A stretch of 64,000 bases of DNA, from positions 62,001 to 126,000 of the forward strand of contig NZ_MDDV01000004.1 of assembly GCF_001854885.1 (NCBI RefSeq), read 5' to 3'. Numbering within the stretch: position 1 is the stretch's first letter; every line of letters starts with the position of its first letter. The notes beneath the pieces are model-generated. The model saw only the letters and a program-made list of their open reading frames with translations. It had not been told where the DNA came from and did not search any database. This DNA comes from Ensifer sp. LCM 4579 (GTDB taxonomy: Bacteria > Pseudomonadota > Alphaproteobacteria > Rhizobiales > Rhizobiaceae). The translations under genes were made by a program, and so were the position numbers. Below are positions 38,811 to 49,084 of this stretch, one piece after another.

Positions 38811-39950
38811 TTGGAAAGTATCTCCCGCTTGAAACATACGCCGCTGCACGCGCTCCATCTGTCGCTGGGCGCGCGCATGGTGCCTTTCGCCGGCTACGAG
38901 ATGCCGGTGCAATATCATGAGGGCGTACTCAAGGAACACCTGCACACGCGCGCAGCCGCCGGCCTCTTCGATGTCTCCCATATGGGGCAGATCGCCATCC
39001 GCCCCCGCTCCGGCCGGATTGCCGATGCGGCTCTGGCGCTCGAAAGACTGGTGCCGGTGGATGTGTTGGGTCTTGCGGAAGGCCGCCAGCGCTACGCGCT
39101 TTTCACGAACAACGAAGGCGGAATCCTCGACGACCTGATGATCGCTAACCGCGGCGACCATCTCTTCCTCATCGTAAATGCCGCCTGCAAGGCGGCCGAC
39201 TTCGAGTATTTGCAGCGCGGCCTTGGCGACAGCTGTCTCGTGACGATGCTGAACGATCGCGCGCTCATAGCGCTGCAAGGCCCCCGAGCCGAGGCGGTGC
39301 TCGCCGAGCTCTGGGCCGACATCGCGTCGATGCGCTTCATGGATGTCGCCGAAGCGGATATTCACGACGTCGGCTGCGTCATTTCCCGCTCCGGCTATAC
39401 CGGCGAAGACGGCTTTGAGATCTCCATACCCGCAGCCTCGGCGGTGGACGTGGCGGAACGTCTGCTCGAGCATCCGGACGTGATGCCGATCGGTCTCGGC
39501 GCCCGCGATTCGCTGCGCCTGGAGGCGGGCCTCTGCCTCTATGGCAACGACATCGATACCGGGACGACACCGGTCGAAGCGGCGCTCGAATGGGCGATCC
39601 AGAAGAGCCGCCGATCCGGCGGCGAAAGGGCCGGCGGCTTCCCCGGCGCCGACCGTATCCTTGCCGAATTCGCGAACGGTGCCAGCCGGCGCCGCGTCGG
39701 GCTCAGGCCGGATGGGCGCGCGCCGGTGCGCGGTGGCGTGAAACTCTTTGCCGATCCGGAGGGCAAGGTCGCCGCGGGCACGGTGACATCGGGCGGTTTC
39801 GGTCCGAGCGTCGATGCCCCCGTTGCCATGGGCTATGTCGATGCAGCCCACGCCCGAAGCGGCACGAAACTCTTTGCGGAGGTGCGTGGCAAATACCTGC
39901 CCGTCACGGTCTCCGCCCTGCCCTTTGTCGAACAATCCTACAAACGCTGA
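38811..39950 (+). CDS. gcvT: Glycine cleavage system T protein (aminomethyltransferase)
   Basis: GcvT transfers the methylene group from aminomethyl-lipoyl GcvH to tetrahydrofolate and releases ammonia. The 379-residue protein has TPLHALHLSLGARMVPFAGY at the N-terminus, GLFDVSHMGQI, and SGYTGEDGFEI in the folate-binding part, the normal family order and length. TTG at 38811 is the start, since GGAGG lies seven bases upstream and no ATG is near. First gene of gcvT-gcvH-gcvP behind the glycine riboswitch. Confidence 0.96.
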   Translation: MESISRLKHTPLHALHLSLGARMVPFAGYEMPVQYHEGVLKEHLHTRAAAGLFDVSHMGQIAIRPRSGRIADAALALERLVPVDVLGLAEGRQRYALFTNNEGGILDDLMIANRGDHLFLIVNAACKAADFEYLQRGLGDSCLVTMLNDRALIALQGPRAEAVLAELWADIASMRFMDVAEADIHDVGCVISRSGYTGEDGFEISIPAASAVDVAERLLEHPDVMPIGLGARDSLRLEAGLCLYGNDIDTGTTPVEAALEWAIQKSRRSGGERAGGFPGADRILAEFANGASRRRVGLRPDGRAPVRGGVKLFADPEGKVAAGTVTSGGFGPSVDAPVAMGYVDAAHARSGTKLFAEVRGKYLPVTVSALPFVEQSYKR

Positions 39951-39965
39951 CCAGGAGAAGCGCGC

Positions 39966-40328
39966 ATGCTGAAATTTACCGAGGAACACGAGTGGCTGAA
40001 GATCGACGGCGGCGTTGCAACGATCGGCATCACCGAACATGCAGCCGGCCAATTGGGCGATCTCGTCTTCGTGGAACTGCCGGAGGTTGGTGCGACCTTC
40101 TCCAAAGGCGAGTCGTGTGCGACCGTCGAATCGGTCAAGGCCGCTTCCGACGTCTATTGTCCGCTCGATGGTGAAATCGTCGACGTCAATCAGGCGATCG
40201 TCGACGACCCCGCGCTGGTCAACAGCGATCCGCAGGGCAAAGCCTGGTTCTTCAAGCTCAAGCTCGCGGACCCGAGTTCGGCCGATGCCCTTCTCGATGA
40301 AGCGGCCTACAAGGAGCTCGTCGGCTGA
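39966..40328 (+). CDS. gcvH: Glycine cleavage system H protein
   Basis: GcvH is the lipoyl carrier that shuttles the aminomethyl intermediate between P, T and L proteins. The 120-residue product has the lipoylation motif ESVKAASD with the target lysine at residue 58, and the typical start FTEEHEWLK. It lies 15 bp after gcvT, and its stop overlaps the gcvP start as TGATG, giving translational coupling. Confidence 0.97.
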   Translation: MLKFTEEHEWLKIDGGVATIGITEHAAGQLGDLVFVELPEVGATFSKGESCATVESVKAASDVYCPLDGEIVDVNQAIVDDPALVNSDPQGKAWFFKLKLADPSSADALLDEAAYKELVG

Positions 40329-43192
40329 TGAGCATGCCAAAGGATTTCACCTTTACCGACTACAAGCCTTACGATTTCGCCAATCGGCGCCATATCGGTC
40401 CTTCCCCGGCCGAAATGGAGGAGATGCTGAAAGTCGTCGGCTATCCGAGCCTCGATGCGCTGATCGACGACACCGTCCCGGCCTCGATACGGCAGGAAAC
40501 GCCGCTGTCTTGGGGCGCTCCGATGACTGAGCGCGAAGCGTTGGACAAGCTGCGCGAAACGGCAAACCGCAATGAGAAACTCGTCTCGCTGATCGGCCAG
40601 GGCTATTACGGCACGATCACGCCGCCGGTCATCCAGCGCAACATTCTGGAGAACCCGGCCTGGTACACGGCCTACACGCCCTACCAGCCGGAAATCAGCC
40701 AGGGCCGCCTCGAAGCCCTGCTAAACTATCAGACGATGGTTTGCGATCTGACCGGCCTCGATGTCGCCAATGCCTCGCTGCTTGACGAGGCGACGGCGGC
40801 AGCGGAAGCCATGGCTATGGCCGAGCGCGTCGCCAAGTCCAAGTCGAAGACCTTCTTCGTCGACGAGAACTGCCATCCCCAGACGATCGCATTGCTGGAG
40901 ACCCGCGCGGAGCCGCTCGGCTGGCAGCTCGTCATCGGCAATCCCTTCAAGGATCTGGATCCCGCCGCCGTCTTCGGCGCGATCTTCCAGTATCCCGGCA
41001 CCTACGGCCACGTCCGCGATTTCTCGGACCTGATCGCCAGGCTTCACGAGCAGGGCGCGATAGCGGCGATGGCCGCCGATCCGCTGGCGCTGGCATTGCT
41101 GAAGTCCCCTGGTGAAATGGGCGCCGATATCGCCGTCGGTTCGACCCAGCGCTTCGGCGTGCCGGTCGGCTATGGCGGGCCGCACGCCGCCTATATGGCC
41201 GTCAAGGATGCCTACAAGCGCTCCATGCCCGGGCGCCTCGTCGGCGTATCGGTCGATTCGCGCGGTAACCGGGCGTATCGACTGTCGCTTCAGACGCGCG
41301 AACAGCATATCCGCCGGGAAAAGGCGACCTCGAACATCTGTACCGCCCAGGTCCTGCTCGCCGTCATGGCGTCGATGTACGCCGTCTTCCACGGCCCGGA
41401 GGGCATCAAGGCAATTGCCCAGGGCGTGCATCAGAAGACCGTGCGACTTGCCATGGGTCTTGAAAAGCTCGGCTATGAGGTCGAGCCGGATCTCTTCTTC
41501 GACACGATCACCGTAGAGGTCGGCAAGCTGCAGGGCGTCATCCTGAAGGCGGCCGTCGCCGAGGAAGTGAACCTGCGCAAGATCGGTTCGACGAAGATCG
41601 GCATCAGCCTCGACGAACGGTCGCGGCCGGTAACGCTGGAAGCGGTGTGGCGCGCATTCGGCGGCGATTTCAAGGCCGAGGAGTTCGAGCCCGGTTACCG
41701 GCTGCCGGAGCCGCTGCTGCGCACCGGCGAATATCTGGCCCATCCGATCTTCCATATGAATCGCGCCGAGAGCGAGATGACGCGCTATATGCGCCGCCTC
41801 TCAGACCGCGATCTCGCGCTCGACCGCGCCATGATCCCGCTCGGCTCCTGCACGATGAAGCTCAATGCGACGGCGGAAATGCTGCCGATCACCTGGCCGG
41901 AATTTTCGGAGATTCACCCCTTCGCCCCCGCCGATCAGGCGCTCGGCTACCGGCATATGATCGAGGACCTGTCGGAAAAGCTCTGCGCCATCACCGGTTA
42001 TGACGCGATTTCGATGCAGCCGAACTCGGGCGCTCAGGGCGAGTATGCCGGATTGCTCGCGATCCGAGCCTATCACATCGCCAACGGCGATGCGCACCGG
42101 GACGTCTGTTTGATTCCGACCTCGGCGCATGGCACCAATCCCGCCTCCGCGAATATGGCCGGCATGAAGGTCGTGGTCGTCAAGGCGAGTGATATCGGCG
42201 AGATCGACATGGACGATTTTCGCGCCAAGGCGGAGCAGTATTCGGACACTCTCTCCTGCTGCATGATCACCTATCCTTCGACGCACGGCGTCTTCGAGGA
42301 GAATGTGCGCGAAGTCTGCGATATCGTCCACAAGCACGGCGGGCAGGTCTATCTGGACGGCGCCAACATGAACGCCATGGTCGGCCTCGCCCGGCCCGGC
42401 GACATCGGTTCGGACGTCAGCCATCTGAACCTGCACAAGACCTTCTGCATTCCGCATGGCGGAGGCGGTCCCGGCATGGGGCCGATCGGCGTCAAGGCGC
42501 ATCTTGTTCCCTTCCTCCCCGGCCATCCGGCAACCGACAAGCACGACGGCACGGTCTCGGCGGCACCCTTCGGTTCGGCTTCGATCTTGCCGATCTCGTG
42601 GAGCTATTGCCTGATGATGGGCGGGGAAGGCCTGACCCAGGCGACCAAGGTGGCGATCCTCAATGCCAACTACGTCGCCGCGCGGCTGAAGGACGCCTAT
42701 GACGTGCTCTACAAATCCGCGAAGGGCCGCGTCGCGCATGAGTGTATCATCGACACGCGTCCGCTCGCCGAAAGCGCCGGCGTCACCGTCGACGATGTCG
42801 CCAAGCGGCTGATCGACTGCGGTTTCCATGCGCCGACGATGAGCTGGCCAGTTGCCGGCACGCTGATGATCGAACCGACCGAATCCGAGACGAAGGCGGA
42901 GCTCGACCGTTTCTGTGATGCGATGCTGGCCATCCGCGAGGAGGCCCGCGCCATCGAGGAAGGCCGGATGGACCGGACGAACAATCCGCTGAAGAATGCG
43001 CCGCACACGGTCGAGGACCTCGTCGGCGACTGGGACCGGCCCTACTCCCGTGAGCAGGCCTGCTTCCCGCCCGGAGCCTTCCGCGTCGACAAGTACTGGT
43101 CGCCCGTCAACCGAGTCGACAACGTCTATGGCGACCGCCATCTCGTCTGCACCTGCCCGCCGATCGAAAGTTATGCGGAAGCGGCGGAGTGA
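40328..43192 (+). CDS. gcvP: Glycine dehydrogenase (decarboxylating), P protein
   Basis: GcvP is the PLP enzyme that decarboxylates glycine and loads the residual aminomethyl group on lipoyl-GcvH. The 954-residue protein is the long single-chain form. The PLP lysine is Lys704 in [19 protein letters not shown], and [15 protein letters not shown] at the N-terminus is typical. It is the last gene of the riboswitch-controlled operon; a strong hairpin follows. Confidence 0.97.
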   Translation: MSMPKDFTFTDYKPYDFANRRHIGPSPAEMEEMLKVVGYPSLDALIDDTVPASIRQETPLSWGAPMTEREALDKLRETANRNEKLVSLIGQGYYGTITPPVIQRNILENPAWYTAYTPYQPEISQGRLEALLNYQTMVCDLTGLDVANASLLDEATAAAEAMAMAERVAKSKSKTFFVDENCHPQTIALLETRAEPLGWQLVIGNPFKDLDPAAVFGAIFQYPGTYGHVRDFSDLIARLHEQGAIAAMAADPLALALLKSPGEMGADIAVGSTQRFGVPVGYGGPHAAYMAVKDAYKRSMPGRLVGVSVDSRGNRAYRLSLQTREQHIRREKATSNICTAQVLLAVMASMYAVFHGPEGIKAIAQGVHQKTVRLAMGLEKLGYEVEPDLFFDTITVEVGKLQGVILKAAVAEEVNLRKIGSTKIGISLDERSRPVTLEAVWRAFGGDFKAEEFEPGYRLPEPLLRTGEYLAHPIFHMNRAESEMTRYMRRLSDRDLALDRAMIPLGSCTMKLNATAEMLPITWPEFSEIHPFAPADQALGYRHMIEDLSEKLCAITGYDAISMQPNSGAQGEYAGLLAIRAYHIANGDAHRDVCLIPTSAHGTNPASANMAGMKVVVVKASDIGEIDMDDFRAKAEQYSDTLSCCMITYPSTHGVFEENVREVCDIVHKHGGQVYLDGANMNAMVGLARPGDIGSDVSHLNLHKTFCIPHGGGGPGMGPIGVKAHLVPFLPGHPATDKHDGTVSAAPFGSASILPISWSYCLMMGGEGLTQATKVAILNANYVAARLKDAYDVLYKSAKGRVAHECIIDTRPLAESAGVTVDDVAKRLIDCGFHAPTMSWPVAGTLMIEPTESETKAELDRFCDAMLAIREEARAIEEGRMDRTNNPLKNAPHTVEDLVGDWDRPYSREQACFPPGAFRVDKYWSPVNRVDNVYGDRHLVCTCPPIESYAEAAE

Positions 43193-43205
43193 AATGTATC
43201 AGTGA

Positions 43206-43228
43206 CGGGGCGTGCCTTGGTACGCCCC
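43206..43228 (+). terminator. Hairpin after gcvP
   Basis: GGGGCGT-GCCTTGGT-ACGCCCC forms a 7-bp GC stem about 14 bases after the gcvP stop. No T run follows, so termination may need Rho. Confidence 0.5.
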
Positions 43229-43245
43229 CCAACTATCGCCACGCA

Positions 43246-43305
43246 ATGGTCGCTGCAGCACTTGTTGCCTGTGTTTGTCCTTGAACCGGGGGCGATCGAA
43301 GGAGA
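43246..43305 (-). repeat. Degenerate partial repeat related to the copy at 58977
   Basis: Read on the minus strand it contains GGTTCAAGGACAAACACA and GTGCTGCAGCGACC, matching GATTCAAGGACAAAGACA and GTGCTACAGCGACC at 58995-59035. The palindromic core is missing here. This shows the repeat family has a conserved arm beyond the palindromes. Confidence 0.6.
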
Positions 43306-43337
43306 CATACGGTAAGGACAAGGATGGCAACCAGCGG

Positions 43338-44420
43338 TCAATCGGTCGAGACGCTGTCAGATGATGCGTCGCCCACGCAGGGCAACCTGAAACTGTCGCT
43401 GAACAATTGGCCGAGGTCCAGCGTCGAGCGGACGCCCAGGTCATCGAAATGCTGGTTGAGAAAGCGTTCCGCCCAGGCCCGTCCGCGCTCCTTCAGATAT
43501 AGGAGATAGCTCCATTCGGCCGTGAATTTGCTCGAGGCGCTAAGGAGCTCTGTATCCTCGTGCGCATGGATCAGGTGAACGTAGCTGTCCCGATAACGCT
43601 CGGATTCGAGCCCCTCCGCCTCGATCAACTCGTGCAGGAGATGGATGGCACGCAATTCCTTCAGGAGCGCTGCGTTGAATGTCACTTCGTTCAGCCTGTT
43701 GATGATTGCCCGGCCGGTCGTCGGCAGTTCCTCGCGGACGAGCGGATTGATCTGGACGATCACTATGTCTCGGGTGGCGCGGTCGTCGACGAGCGGATAG
43801 AGCGCGGGATTGCCGATATAGCCGCCATCCCAATAGGCATCGCCGTCGATCTCGACCGCCTTGAACATGTACGGCAGGCAGGCGGACGCCATGACGGTGT
43901 CCACCGACAGGTCGGGCTGCGTGAACACCTTGGCCCGGCCCGTGCGCACATTGGTGGCGGTGACGAACACTTTCAGGCTGGAGCACCGATTGACGGCTTC
44001 GAAATCGATCGTGCCGGCGATCAGGTCGTGCAGCGGATTGATGTCGAACGGGTTCAGTTCATAAGGAGAGAACTGGCGCGTAAGCTGTTCGAACCACAGA
44101 TAGGCCGGGGAGTTGTCGAGGCTGTAATTGTTGGACATGCGGTCCCAAAGCGTGCGCTGCAGCGGAGACCAGCGCGCAGCGTCGCTCACCGCCTTCCAGA
44201 ATGCCGCCAGCGCATCGCGTCCACCGACCGCTCCCCCTTTCTCGAGGCCATCCGCAAGCACGACCGCATTCATCGCGCCGGCGCTCGTCCCGCTGATGCT
44301 GCAGATGCCGATGCGACTGTCTTCCAACAGCCGATCCAGCACCCCCCAGGTCAAAGCACCATGGGAGCCGCCACCCTGAAGCGCCAGATCGATGTGCTTT
44401 CGTGTCACTTGGTCGGGCAT
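43338..44420 (-). CDS. Patatin-like phospholipase
   Basis: The 360-residue protein has the patatin Ser-Asp dyad: oxyanion motif GGGSHG at residues 16-21, nucleophile motif GTSAG with Ser46, and DGG with Asp198. This predicts lipid acyl hydrolase activity, probably at the cytoplasmic face since no signal peptide is present. The C-terminal third is helical and family-specific. No operon partner; it faces gcvP tail to tail. Confidence 0.9.
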   Translation of the reverse strand: MPDQVTRKHIDLALQGGGSHGALTWGVLDRLLEDSRIGICSISGTSAGAMNAVVLADGLEKGGAVGGRDALAAFWKAVSDAARWSPLQRTLWDRMSNNYSLDNSPAYLWFEQLTRQFSPYELNPFDINPLHDLIAGTIDFEAVNRCSSLKVFVTATNVRTGRAKVFTQPDLSVDTVMASACLPYMFKAVEIDGDAYWDGGYIGNPALYPLVDDRATRDIVIVQINPLVREELPTTGRAIINRLNEVTFNAALLKELRAIHLLHELIEAEGLESERYRDSYVHLIHAHEDTELLSASSKFTAEWSYLLYLKERGRAWAERFLNQHFDDLGVRSTLDLGQLFSDSFRLPCVGDASSDSVSTD

Positions 44421-44673
44421 GGTGTCACGGCTTGCTCAACAGGCGCGCACGGCACGGACGGTGAAAATTTACCTTCGAAGCAGCGCCGTCAGTCGAATCC
44501 GGTCCAAATGGCGACATCTTTCCCCTCGCGAAAAAGTTGCTGCCCTGCGCCCGGATTGAACTCTATGCGAGATGGCAATCATCCTCAAGTCCTCACAGGT
44601 CCTTCAAACTGGGCGAATCGACAGCGGTAAACGCCGCTTCGTCCGCATAGCGCCGTGGAAGGGCCATGAAACC
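44421..44673. other. Intergenic stretch between patatin gene and suf operon
   Basis: No gene, RNA or repeat is recognised before the suf terminator at 44674. It probably carries the patatin promoter. Confidence 0.4.
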
Positions 44674-44705
44674 AAAAAAGGGCCCGACAAAAACCGGACC
44701 CCTTA
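44674..44705 (-). terminator. Rho-independent terminator of the suf operon
   Basis: On the minus strand AAGGGGTCCGG-TTTTTGT-CGGGCCCTT is followed by TTTT. The 10-bp stem contains one G-U pair. It lies 26 bp after the sufA stop. Confidence 0.85.
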
Positions 44706-44731
44706 TGAAAATGCAGTGAAAAAATAACGTT

Positions 44732-45124
44732 TCAGTTTGCCCGAACCACCGGATTGCCCTCAGTCGCAAGCGCGGCCAGGTCGGCGGGCTTCAGTTCCAC
44801 CGATTCGCCGCAGCCGCAGGCGGACGTCTGGTTCGGGTTCTTGAACGTGAAGCCCGAGCGCAGCGGCGTGACCTCGAAATCCATCTGCGTGCCGAGCAGA
44901 TAGAGCACGGCTTCGGGTGCCACCCATACGCTGGCGCCCTGATGCTCGACGAGATCGTCCTTGGCATTGGGCTCGGTGACGAGGTCGACGGCATATTCCA
45001 TGCCGGCGCAACCGCCCTTCTTGATGCTCAGGCGAATTCCCTTGGCGTCACCGCCGGCATTTTCGACGATCGAACGAACGCGGCCGGCGGCCGCATCGGT
45101 CAGGCTCATTACGGCAAAGCCCAT
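44732..45124 (-). CDS. sufA: A-type Fe-S cluster carrier SufA
   Basis: SufA accepts clusters from the SufBCD scaffold and passes them to target apoproteins. The 130-residue product has the three conserved cysteines: Cys39 in KKGGCAGMEY and Cys103/Cys105 in ACGCGES. GGAG precedes ATG at 45124. It is the last gene of the suf operon. Confidence 0.94.
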   Translation of the reverse strand: MGFAVMSLTDAAAGRVRSIVENAGGDAKGIRLSIKKGGCAGMEYAVDLVTEPNAKDDLVEHQGASVWVAPEAVLYLLGTQMDFEVTPLRSGFTFKNPNQTSACGCGESVELKPADLAALATEGNPVVRAN

Positions 45125-45223
45125 CGGCTTTTTCTCCTTCGCGTCGCCGGGTTAAAGGCCCGGCGCTTTCCAGAATCCAATGTAATGCCCGTCTGTTAAC
45201 GGATCAATATGAGGTGGCTGGAG

Positions 45224-45601
45224 TTAATACCAGCCGAGCGCCACCTGCGCCTCTTCCGACATGCGGTCAGGCGTCCAGGGCGGATCGAAGGTCATGGTGA
45301 CCTCGACGCCGGAAACGCCCTCGACGGCGCCGACCGCGTTCTCGACCCAGCCCGGCATCTCGCCGGCAACCGGGCAGCCGGGAGCCGTCAGCGTCATCTC
45401 GACCTTCACCATTCGATCGTCTTCGATGTCGATCTTGTAGATGAGGCCGAGTTCGAAAATATCCGCCGGGATTTCCGGATCATAGACGGTCTTCAATGCG
45501 GCGATGATGTCGTCGCTGAGACGCGCCAACTCCTCGGCGGGAATGGCCGAATGCACGATGCCTTCGCGGACATCGACCTTCTCTTGTGTTTCGAGACTCA
45601 T
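45224..45601 (-). CDS. sufT: SufT-like DUF59/MIP18-family Fe-S assembly factor
   Basis: The 125-residue protein carries the DUF59 hallmark DPEIPADIFELGLIY at residues 41-55 and a conserved TAPGCP with Cys76. SufT proteins help maturation of Fe-S enzymes under high demand. AAGGAGG precedes ATG. It lies between sufS and sufA on the same strand. Confidence 0.9.
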   Translation of the reverse strand: MSLETQEKVDVREGIVHSAIPAEELARLSDDIIAALKTVYDPEIPADIFELGLIYKIDIEDDRMVKVEMTLTAPGCPVAGEMPGWVENAVGAVEGVSGVEVTMTFDPPWTPDRMSEEAQVALGWY

Positions 45602-45698
45602 CCCGGCCTCCTTGAGCAGGTTTGCAAAAGTGTCTCACACCTTCGCGGCAAGAACCTGCGACCAAACGACAATTGAACAGACGCCGGCACGCGTCCGC

Positions 45699-46940
45699 TC
45701 AGGCGAAAAACTTGCGTGCATGTTCGAGCGCATCCGCCAGCGCATCCACCTCGGCCCTCGTATTGTAGAGTCCGAAGGACGCACGGCATGTGGAGGTCAC
45801 GCCGAAGCGTTTCAAGAGCGGCTGGGCGCAATGGGTTCCCGCCCGGACGGCGACGCCGGCGCGATCGATCACCATCGAAACGTCATGCGAGTGGATGCCG
45901 GCGATCTCGAAGGAGAAGATGCTGCCCTTGCCCGGCGCGTTGCCGAAGACGCGGAGCGAATTGACCGATGACAGGCGCTCGCGAGCATAGGCGGTCAGAT
46001 CCGCCTCATGCGCCCGGATCGCTTCGCGGCCGAGCTTTTCCATGTAGTCGAGTGCATGGCCAAGCCCGATCGCCTGGACGATCGGCGGCGTGCCGGCCTC
46101 AAAACGGTGCGGAGGATCGTTGTAGGTGACGTAGTCCTCCGTCACCTCCTCGATCATCTCGCCGCCGCCCTGGAATGGCCGCATCTCCTTGAGCCGCTCC
46201 GCCTTGCCGTAGAGAACGCCGACGCCGGAGGGGCCGTAGAGCTTGTGACCGGTCATGACATACCAGTCGCAATCGATATCCTGGACGTCGACCGGCATAT
46301 GCACGGCGCCCTGGCTGCCGTCGACAAGCACCGGGATGCCGCGCTCGCGGGCGATGCGGCAGATTTCCTTGACCGGAACGACCGTACCGAGCGCATTCGA
46401 CATATGCGTGATGGCGATGAGCCTGGTGCGCTCGGTCAGGCACTTGACGAAGTCTTCGATGTGAAATGCGCCGTCATCGTCCACCGGCGCCCAGACGAGC
46501 TTCGCGCCCTGCCTTTCGCGGATGAAATGCCAGGGGACGATGTTCGAGTGGTGCTCCATGATCGAAAGCACGATCTCGTCGCCCTCGCCGATTTTCGGCA
46601 TGCCGTAGCCATGTGCGACCGTATTGATCGCCTCGGTCGAGGACTTGGTGAAGATGATGTTGTCGGCCGACGGGGCGTTCAGGAAACGGCGAACCTTTTC
46701 GCGCGCCCCCTCATAGGCGTCCGTCGCGGCATTCGAGAGGAAATGCAGGCCCCGATGGACGTTTGCGTATTCGTGTGAATAGGCATGGGCGACGGCATCG
46801 ATGACGACCTGCGGCTTCTGCGCCGAAGCGCCGTTGTCGAGATAGACCAGCGGCTTGCCGTAGACCATCCGTGAAAGGATCGGAAAATCCTTTCTGATCG
46901 TCTCGACGTCATAGGCCGGCACCGGCGCAACATGTTCCAT
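45699..46940 (-). CDS. sufS: Cysteine desulfurase SufS
   Basis: SufS removes sulfur from cysteine as a persulfide for cluster assembly. The 413-residue class V PLP enzyme has Lys233 in MTGHKLYGPSG and the persulfide Cys371 in RAGTHCAQPLL, the group II type. ATG at 46940 is preferred to a TTG at 46952 that directly abuts the sufD stop. A second desulfurase starts the operon at 51978. Confidence 0.95.
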   Translation of the reverse strand: MEHVAPVPAYDVETIRKDFPILSRMVYGKPLVYLDNGASAQKPQVVIDAVAHAYSHEYANVHRGLHFLSNAATDAYEGAREKVRRFLNAPSADNIIFTKSSTEAINTVAHGYGMPKIGEGDEIVLSIMEHHSNIVPWHFIRERQGAKLVWAPVDDDGAFHIEDFVKCLTERTRLIAITHMSNALGTVVPVKEICRIARERGIPVLVDGSQGAVHMPVDVQDIDCDWYVMTGHKLYGPSGVGVLYGKAERLKEMRPFQGGGEMIEEVTEDYVTYNDPPHRFEAGTPPIVQAIGLGHALDYMEKLGREAIRAHEADLTAYARERLSSVNSLRVFGNAPGKGSIFSFEIAGIHSHDVSMVIDRAGVAVRAGTHCAQPLLKRFGVTSTCRASFGLYNTRAEVDALADALEHARKFFA

Positions 46941-46952
46941 GTCTTTGTCCAA

Positions 46953-48230
46953 TCAGGCGTGCTTTTCGAGCCAGGCCGAGATCACGCCCTCGAGCGCCTC
47001 GACCAGCGCCTCGTCATCTTCCAGTTCCTCGACGATCTCGGCCACGAAGGCGTTGACGAGCATCGCGCGCGCCTTGTTTTCCGGGATACCGCGGGAGAGC
47101 AGATAGAAAAGCTGCGTGTGGTCGATATCGGCGACCGTCGCGCCGTGGCCGCACTGCACGTCGTCCGCGAAGATCTCGAGTTCCGGCTTGGCCGAAAGGT
47201 CGGCGTCGTCGGACAGGAGCAGCGTGTTGCAGGCCATCTTGGCGTCGGTCTTCTGGGCATCCTTCGCCACCAGGATCTTGCCCTGGAACACGCCCTTTGC
47301 CCGGTCGAATACGACGTTGCGGATGATCTCGCTCGACGTCGTGTGCGGCACGTCATGGCTGAGCGTAAAGGTCACGTCCGTGTGGCTGTCGCCGCCAAGC
47401 AGGTTGATAGCGCGCAGCGTCAGGTCGGAGCCCTCGCCGCTCGCGCGGCCGTGAATCTCCTGGCGCACCAGCTTGCCGCCGGCATTGATCACGAAGAGAT
47501 GCAGCTTGGCATCCCTGCCGAGATCAAAGCGGATCTGGCCGAGATGGGTGTCGGCCGTTCCCTGCTGCTGCAGGATGATCCAGATGATGTCGGCCCCTTC
47601 GGCAAGCGTCACGTCGCTCACGGACGAAACGAAGCTCGGCTCCGCATCGGTCGAGAGATGCCGTTCGATAACCGTCGCCTTGGCGCCGGCGCCGAAAGAG
47701 ACCGGAAAACGCGTATGCGCCTGCCCGCGGCTCTGCACGACCTGCAGCTCCAGCGGCGCCTCCAATTCGACGCCCTCGGCAACGGCGATCTCGAGGCCGC
47801 CGCGAACCAGTCCGCCATTGATACGGCCGATCGCATCGTCCGAACCGAGGACCGAGAGGCCGGCAGCTGCCGAGCCGTCGATCAGGCTCTCGGTATAGGA
47901 GCGCGCCGTAACACCGTCCGGCAGTCCCTTGATATCCGCTTCGCCATTGCGGACCGAAAGCACGGAAGAGCCCGTCACCACGGCCTCGACACGATCCGAA
48001 AATGCGCTCGGGTCGGCAGCAGGCACGGAGCGCAGCAGCGTGCGCAAATCCGTGTAGTGCCAGGATTCGACGCGCCGCGTCGGCAGGCCGGCAGTCTTCA
48101 AGTCATGGACCAGCGTATCTCGAAGCGAGAGTACGGCGCCATTGCCCGGCAGGTCGCCGAGCTGCGCGGTATAGGCATCGACCAGCGCCGTTTCGGCTGC
48201 CGTCATCTTGATGACCTGTTGCATATTCAT
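46953..48230 (-). CDS. sufD: Fe-S cluster scaffold subunit SufD
   Basis: SufD pairs with SufB in the SufBC2D scaffold. The 425-residue protein has a variable N-terminal half and a conserved C-terminal beta-helix (CGHGATVADIDHTQLFYLLSRG, then LVNAFVAE). GGAGGG lies before ATG at 48230. It follows sufC by 22 bp. Confidence 0.94.
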   Translation of the reverse strand: MNMQQVIKMTAAETALVDAYTAQLGDLPGNGAVLSLRDTLVHDLKTAGLPTRRVESWHYTDLRTLLRSVPAADPSAFSDRVEAVVTGSSVLSVRNGEADIKGLPDGVTARSYTESLIDGSAAAGLSVLGSDDAIGRINGGLVRGGLEIAVAEGVELEAPLELQVVQSRGQAHTRFPVSFGAGAKATVIERHLSTDAEPSFVSSVSDVTLAEGADIIWIILQQQGTADTHLGQIRFDLGRDAKLHLFVINAGGKLVRQEIHGRASGEGSDLTLRAINLLGGDSHTDVTFTLSHDVPHTTSSEIIRNVVFDRAKGVFQGKILVAKDAQKTDAKMACNTLLLSDDADLSAKPELEIFADDVQCGHGATVADIDHTQLFYLLSRGIPENKARAMLVNAFVAEIVEELEDDEALVEALEGVISAWLEKHA

Positions 48231-48252
48231 TCGAACCCTCCTTCAACAGGCG

Positions 48253-49008
48253 TCAGGCCGCTGCCTCGATGATATCCGCGTAGCCTTTGGCTTCGAGTTC
48301 GTGCGCCAGCGTCTTGTCGCCCGACTTGACGACCTGGCCCCTGTAGAGAACATGGACCGTGTCCGGAACGATATAGTCGAGCAGACGCTGATAGTGCGTG
48401 ATGACGATGACGGCGCGGTCCGGCGAGCGCAGCGAATTGACGCCGTCGGCCACGACCTTCAAGGCGTCGATATCGAGACCGGAGTCGGTTTCGTCGAGAA
48501 CGCAGAGCTTCGGCTCGAGCAGCGCCATCTGAAGGATCTCCGCTCGTTTCTTTTCACCGCCGGAGAAGCCGACATTCAGCGGACGGCGCAGCATTTCCGG
48601 TGCGATCTTCAGTTCGGCGGCCGCTTCCTTGACGCGGCGCATGAATTCCGGCGTCGAGAGCTCGTCTTCGCCGCGATACTTGCGCTGCTCGTTCATCGCC
48701 ACCTTCAGGAACTGCATGGTGGCAACGCCCGGGATCTCGACCGGATACTGGAAGGCGAGGAAGATGCCCTTGGCGGCCCGCTCGGCGGCATCGAGCTCCA
48801 GAATGCTTTCGCCGTTGTAAAGGATGTCGCCTTCGGTCACCTCATAGTCTTCGCGGCCGGAAAGGATATAGGAGAGCGTCGACTTGCCCGAGCCGTTCGG
48901 CCCCATGATGGCGGCGACCTCGCCGGCCTTCACGGTCAGGTCCAGGCCGCGGATGATCTCGGTGCCGTCCTCGGCAATACGGGCATGCAGATTCTTGATT
49001 TCAAGCAT
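48253..49008 (-). CDS. sufC: Fe-S assembly ATPase SufC
   Basis: SufC is the cytosolic ABC-type ATPase of SufBC2D. The 251-residue protein has Walker A GPNGSGKST at 36-44, signature FSGGEKKRAEILQ, and Walker B CVLDETDSGLD. ATG at 49008 with GAGG upstream is preferred over a longer frame starting at 49062. Confidence 0.96.
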   Translation of the reverse strand: MLEIKNLHARIAEDGTEIIRGLDLTVKAGEVAAIMGPNGSGKSTLSYILSGREDYEVTEGDILYNGESILELDAAERAAKGIFLAFQYPVEIPGVATMQFLKVAMNEQRKYRGEDELSTPEFMRRVKEAAAELKIAPEMLRRPLNVGFSGGEKKRAEILQMALLEPKLCVLDETDSGLDIDALKVVADGVNSLRSPDRAVIVITHYQRLLDYIVPDTVHVLYRGQVVKSGDKTLAHELEAKGYADIIEAAA

Positions 49009-49084
49009 TGTTCGTCCTCTTCGGAAACGAAGTGTTCTCTTCTCGCGCAAGTCCCTGCGCATCGGTTCGATTATGCGTGTGGGG

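Noticed and set aside
43324-43509. Plus-strand frame of 61 codons after gcvP
   Set aside because: It overlaps the patatin gene on the opposite strand and has a shadow-like Arg/Ser composition, despite a purine-rich stretch upstream.
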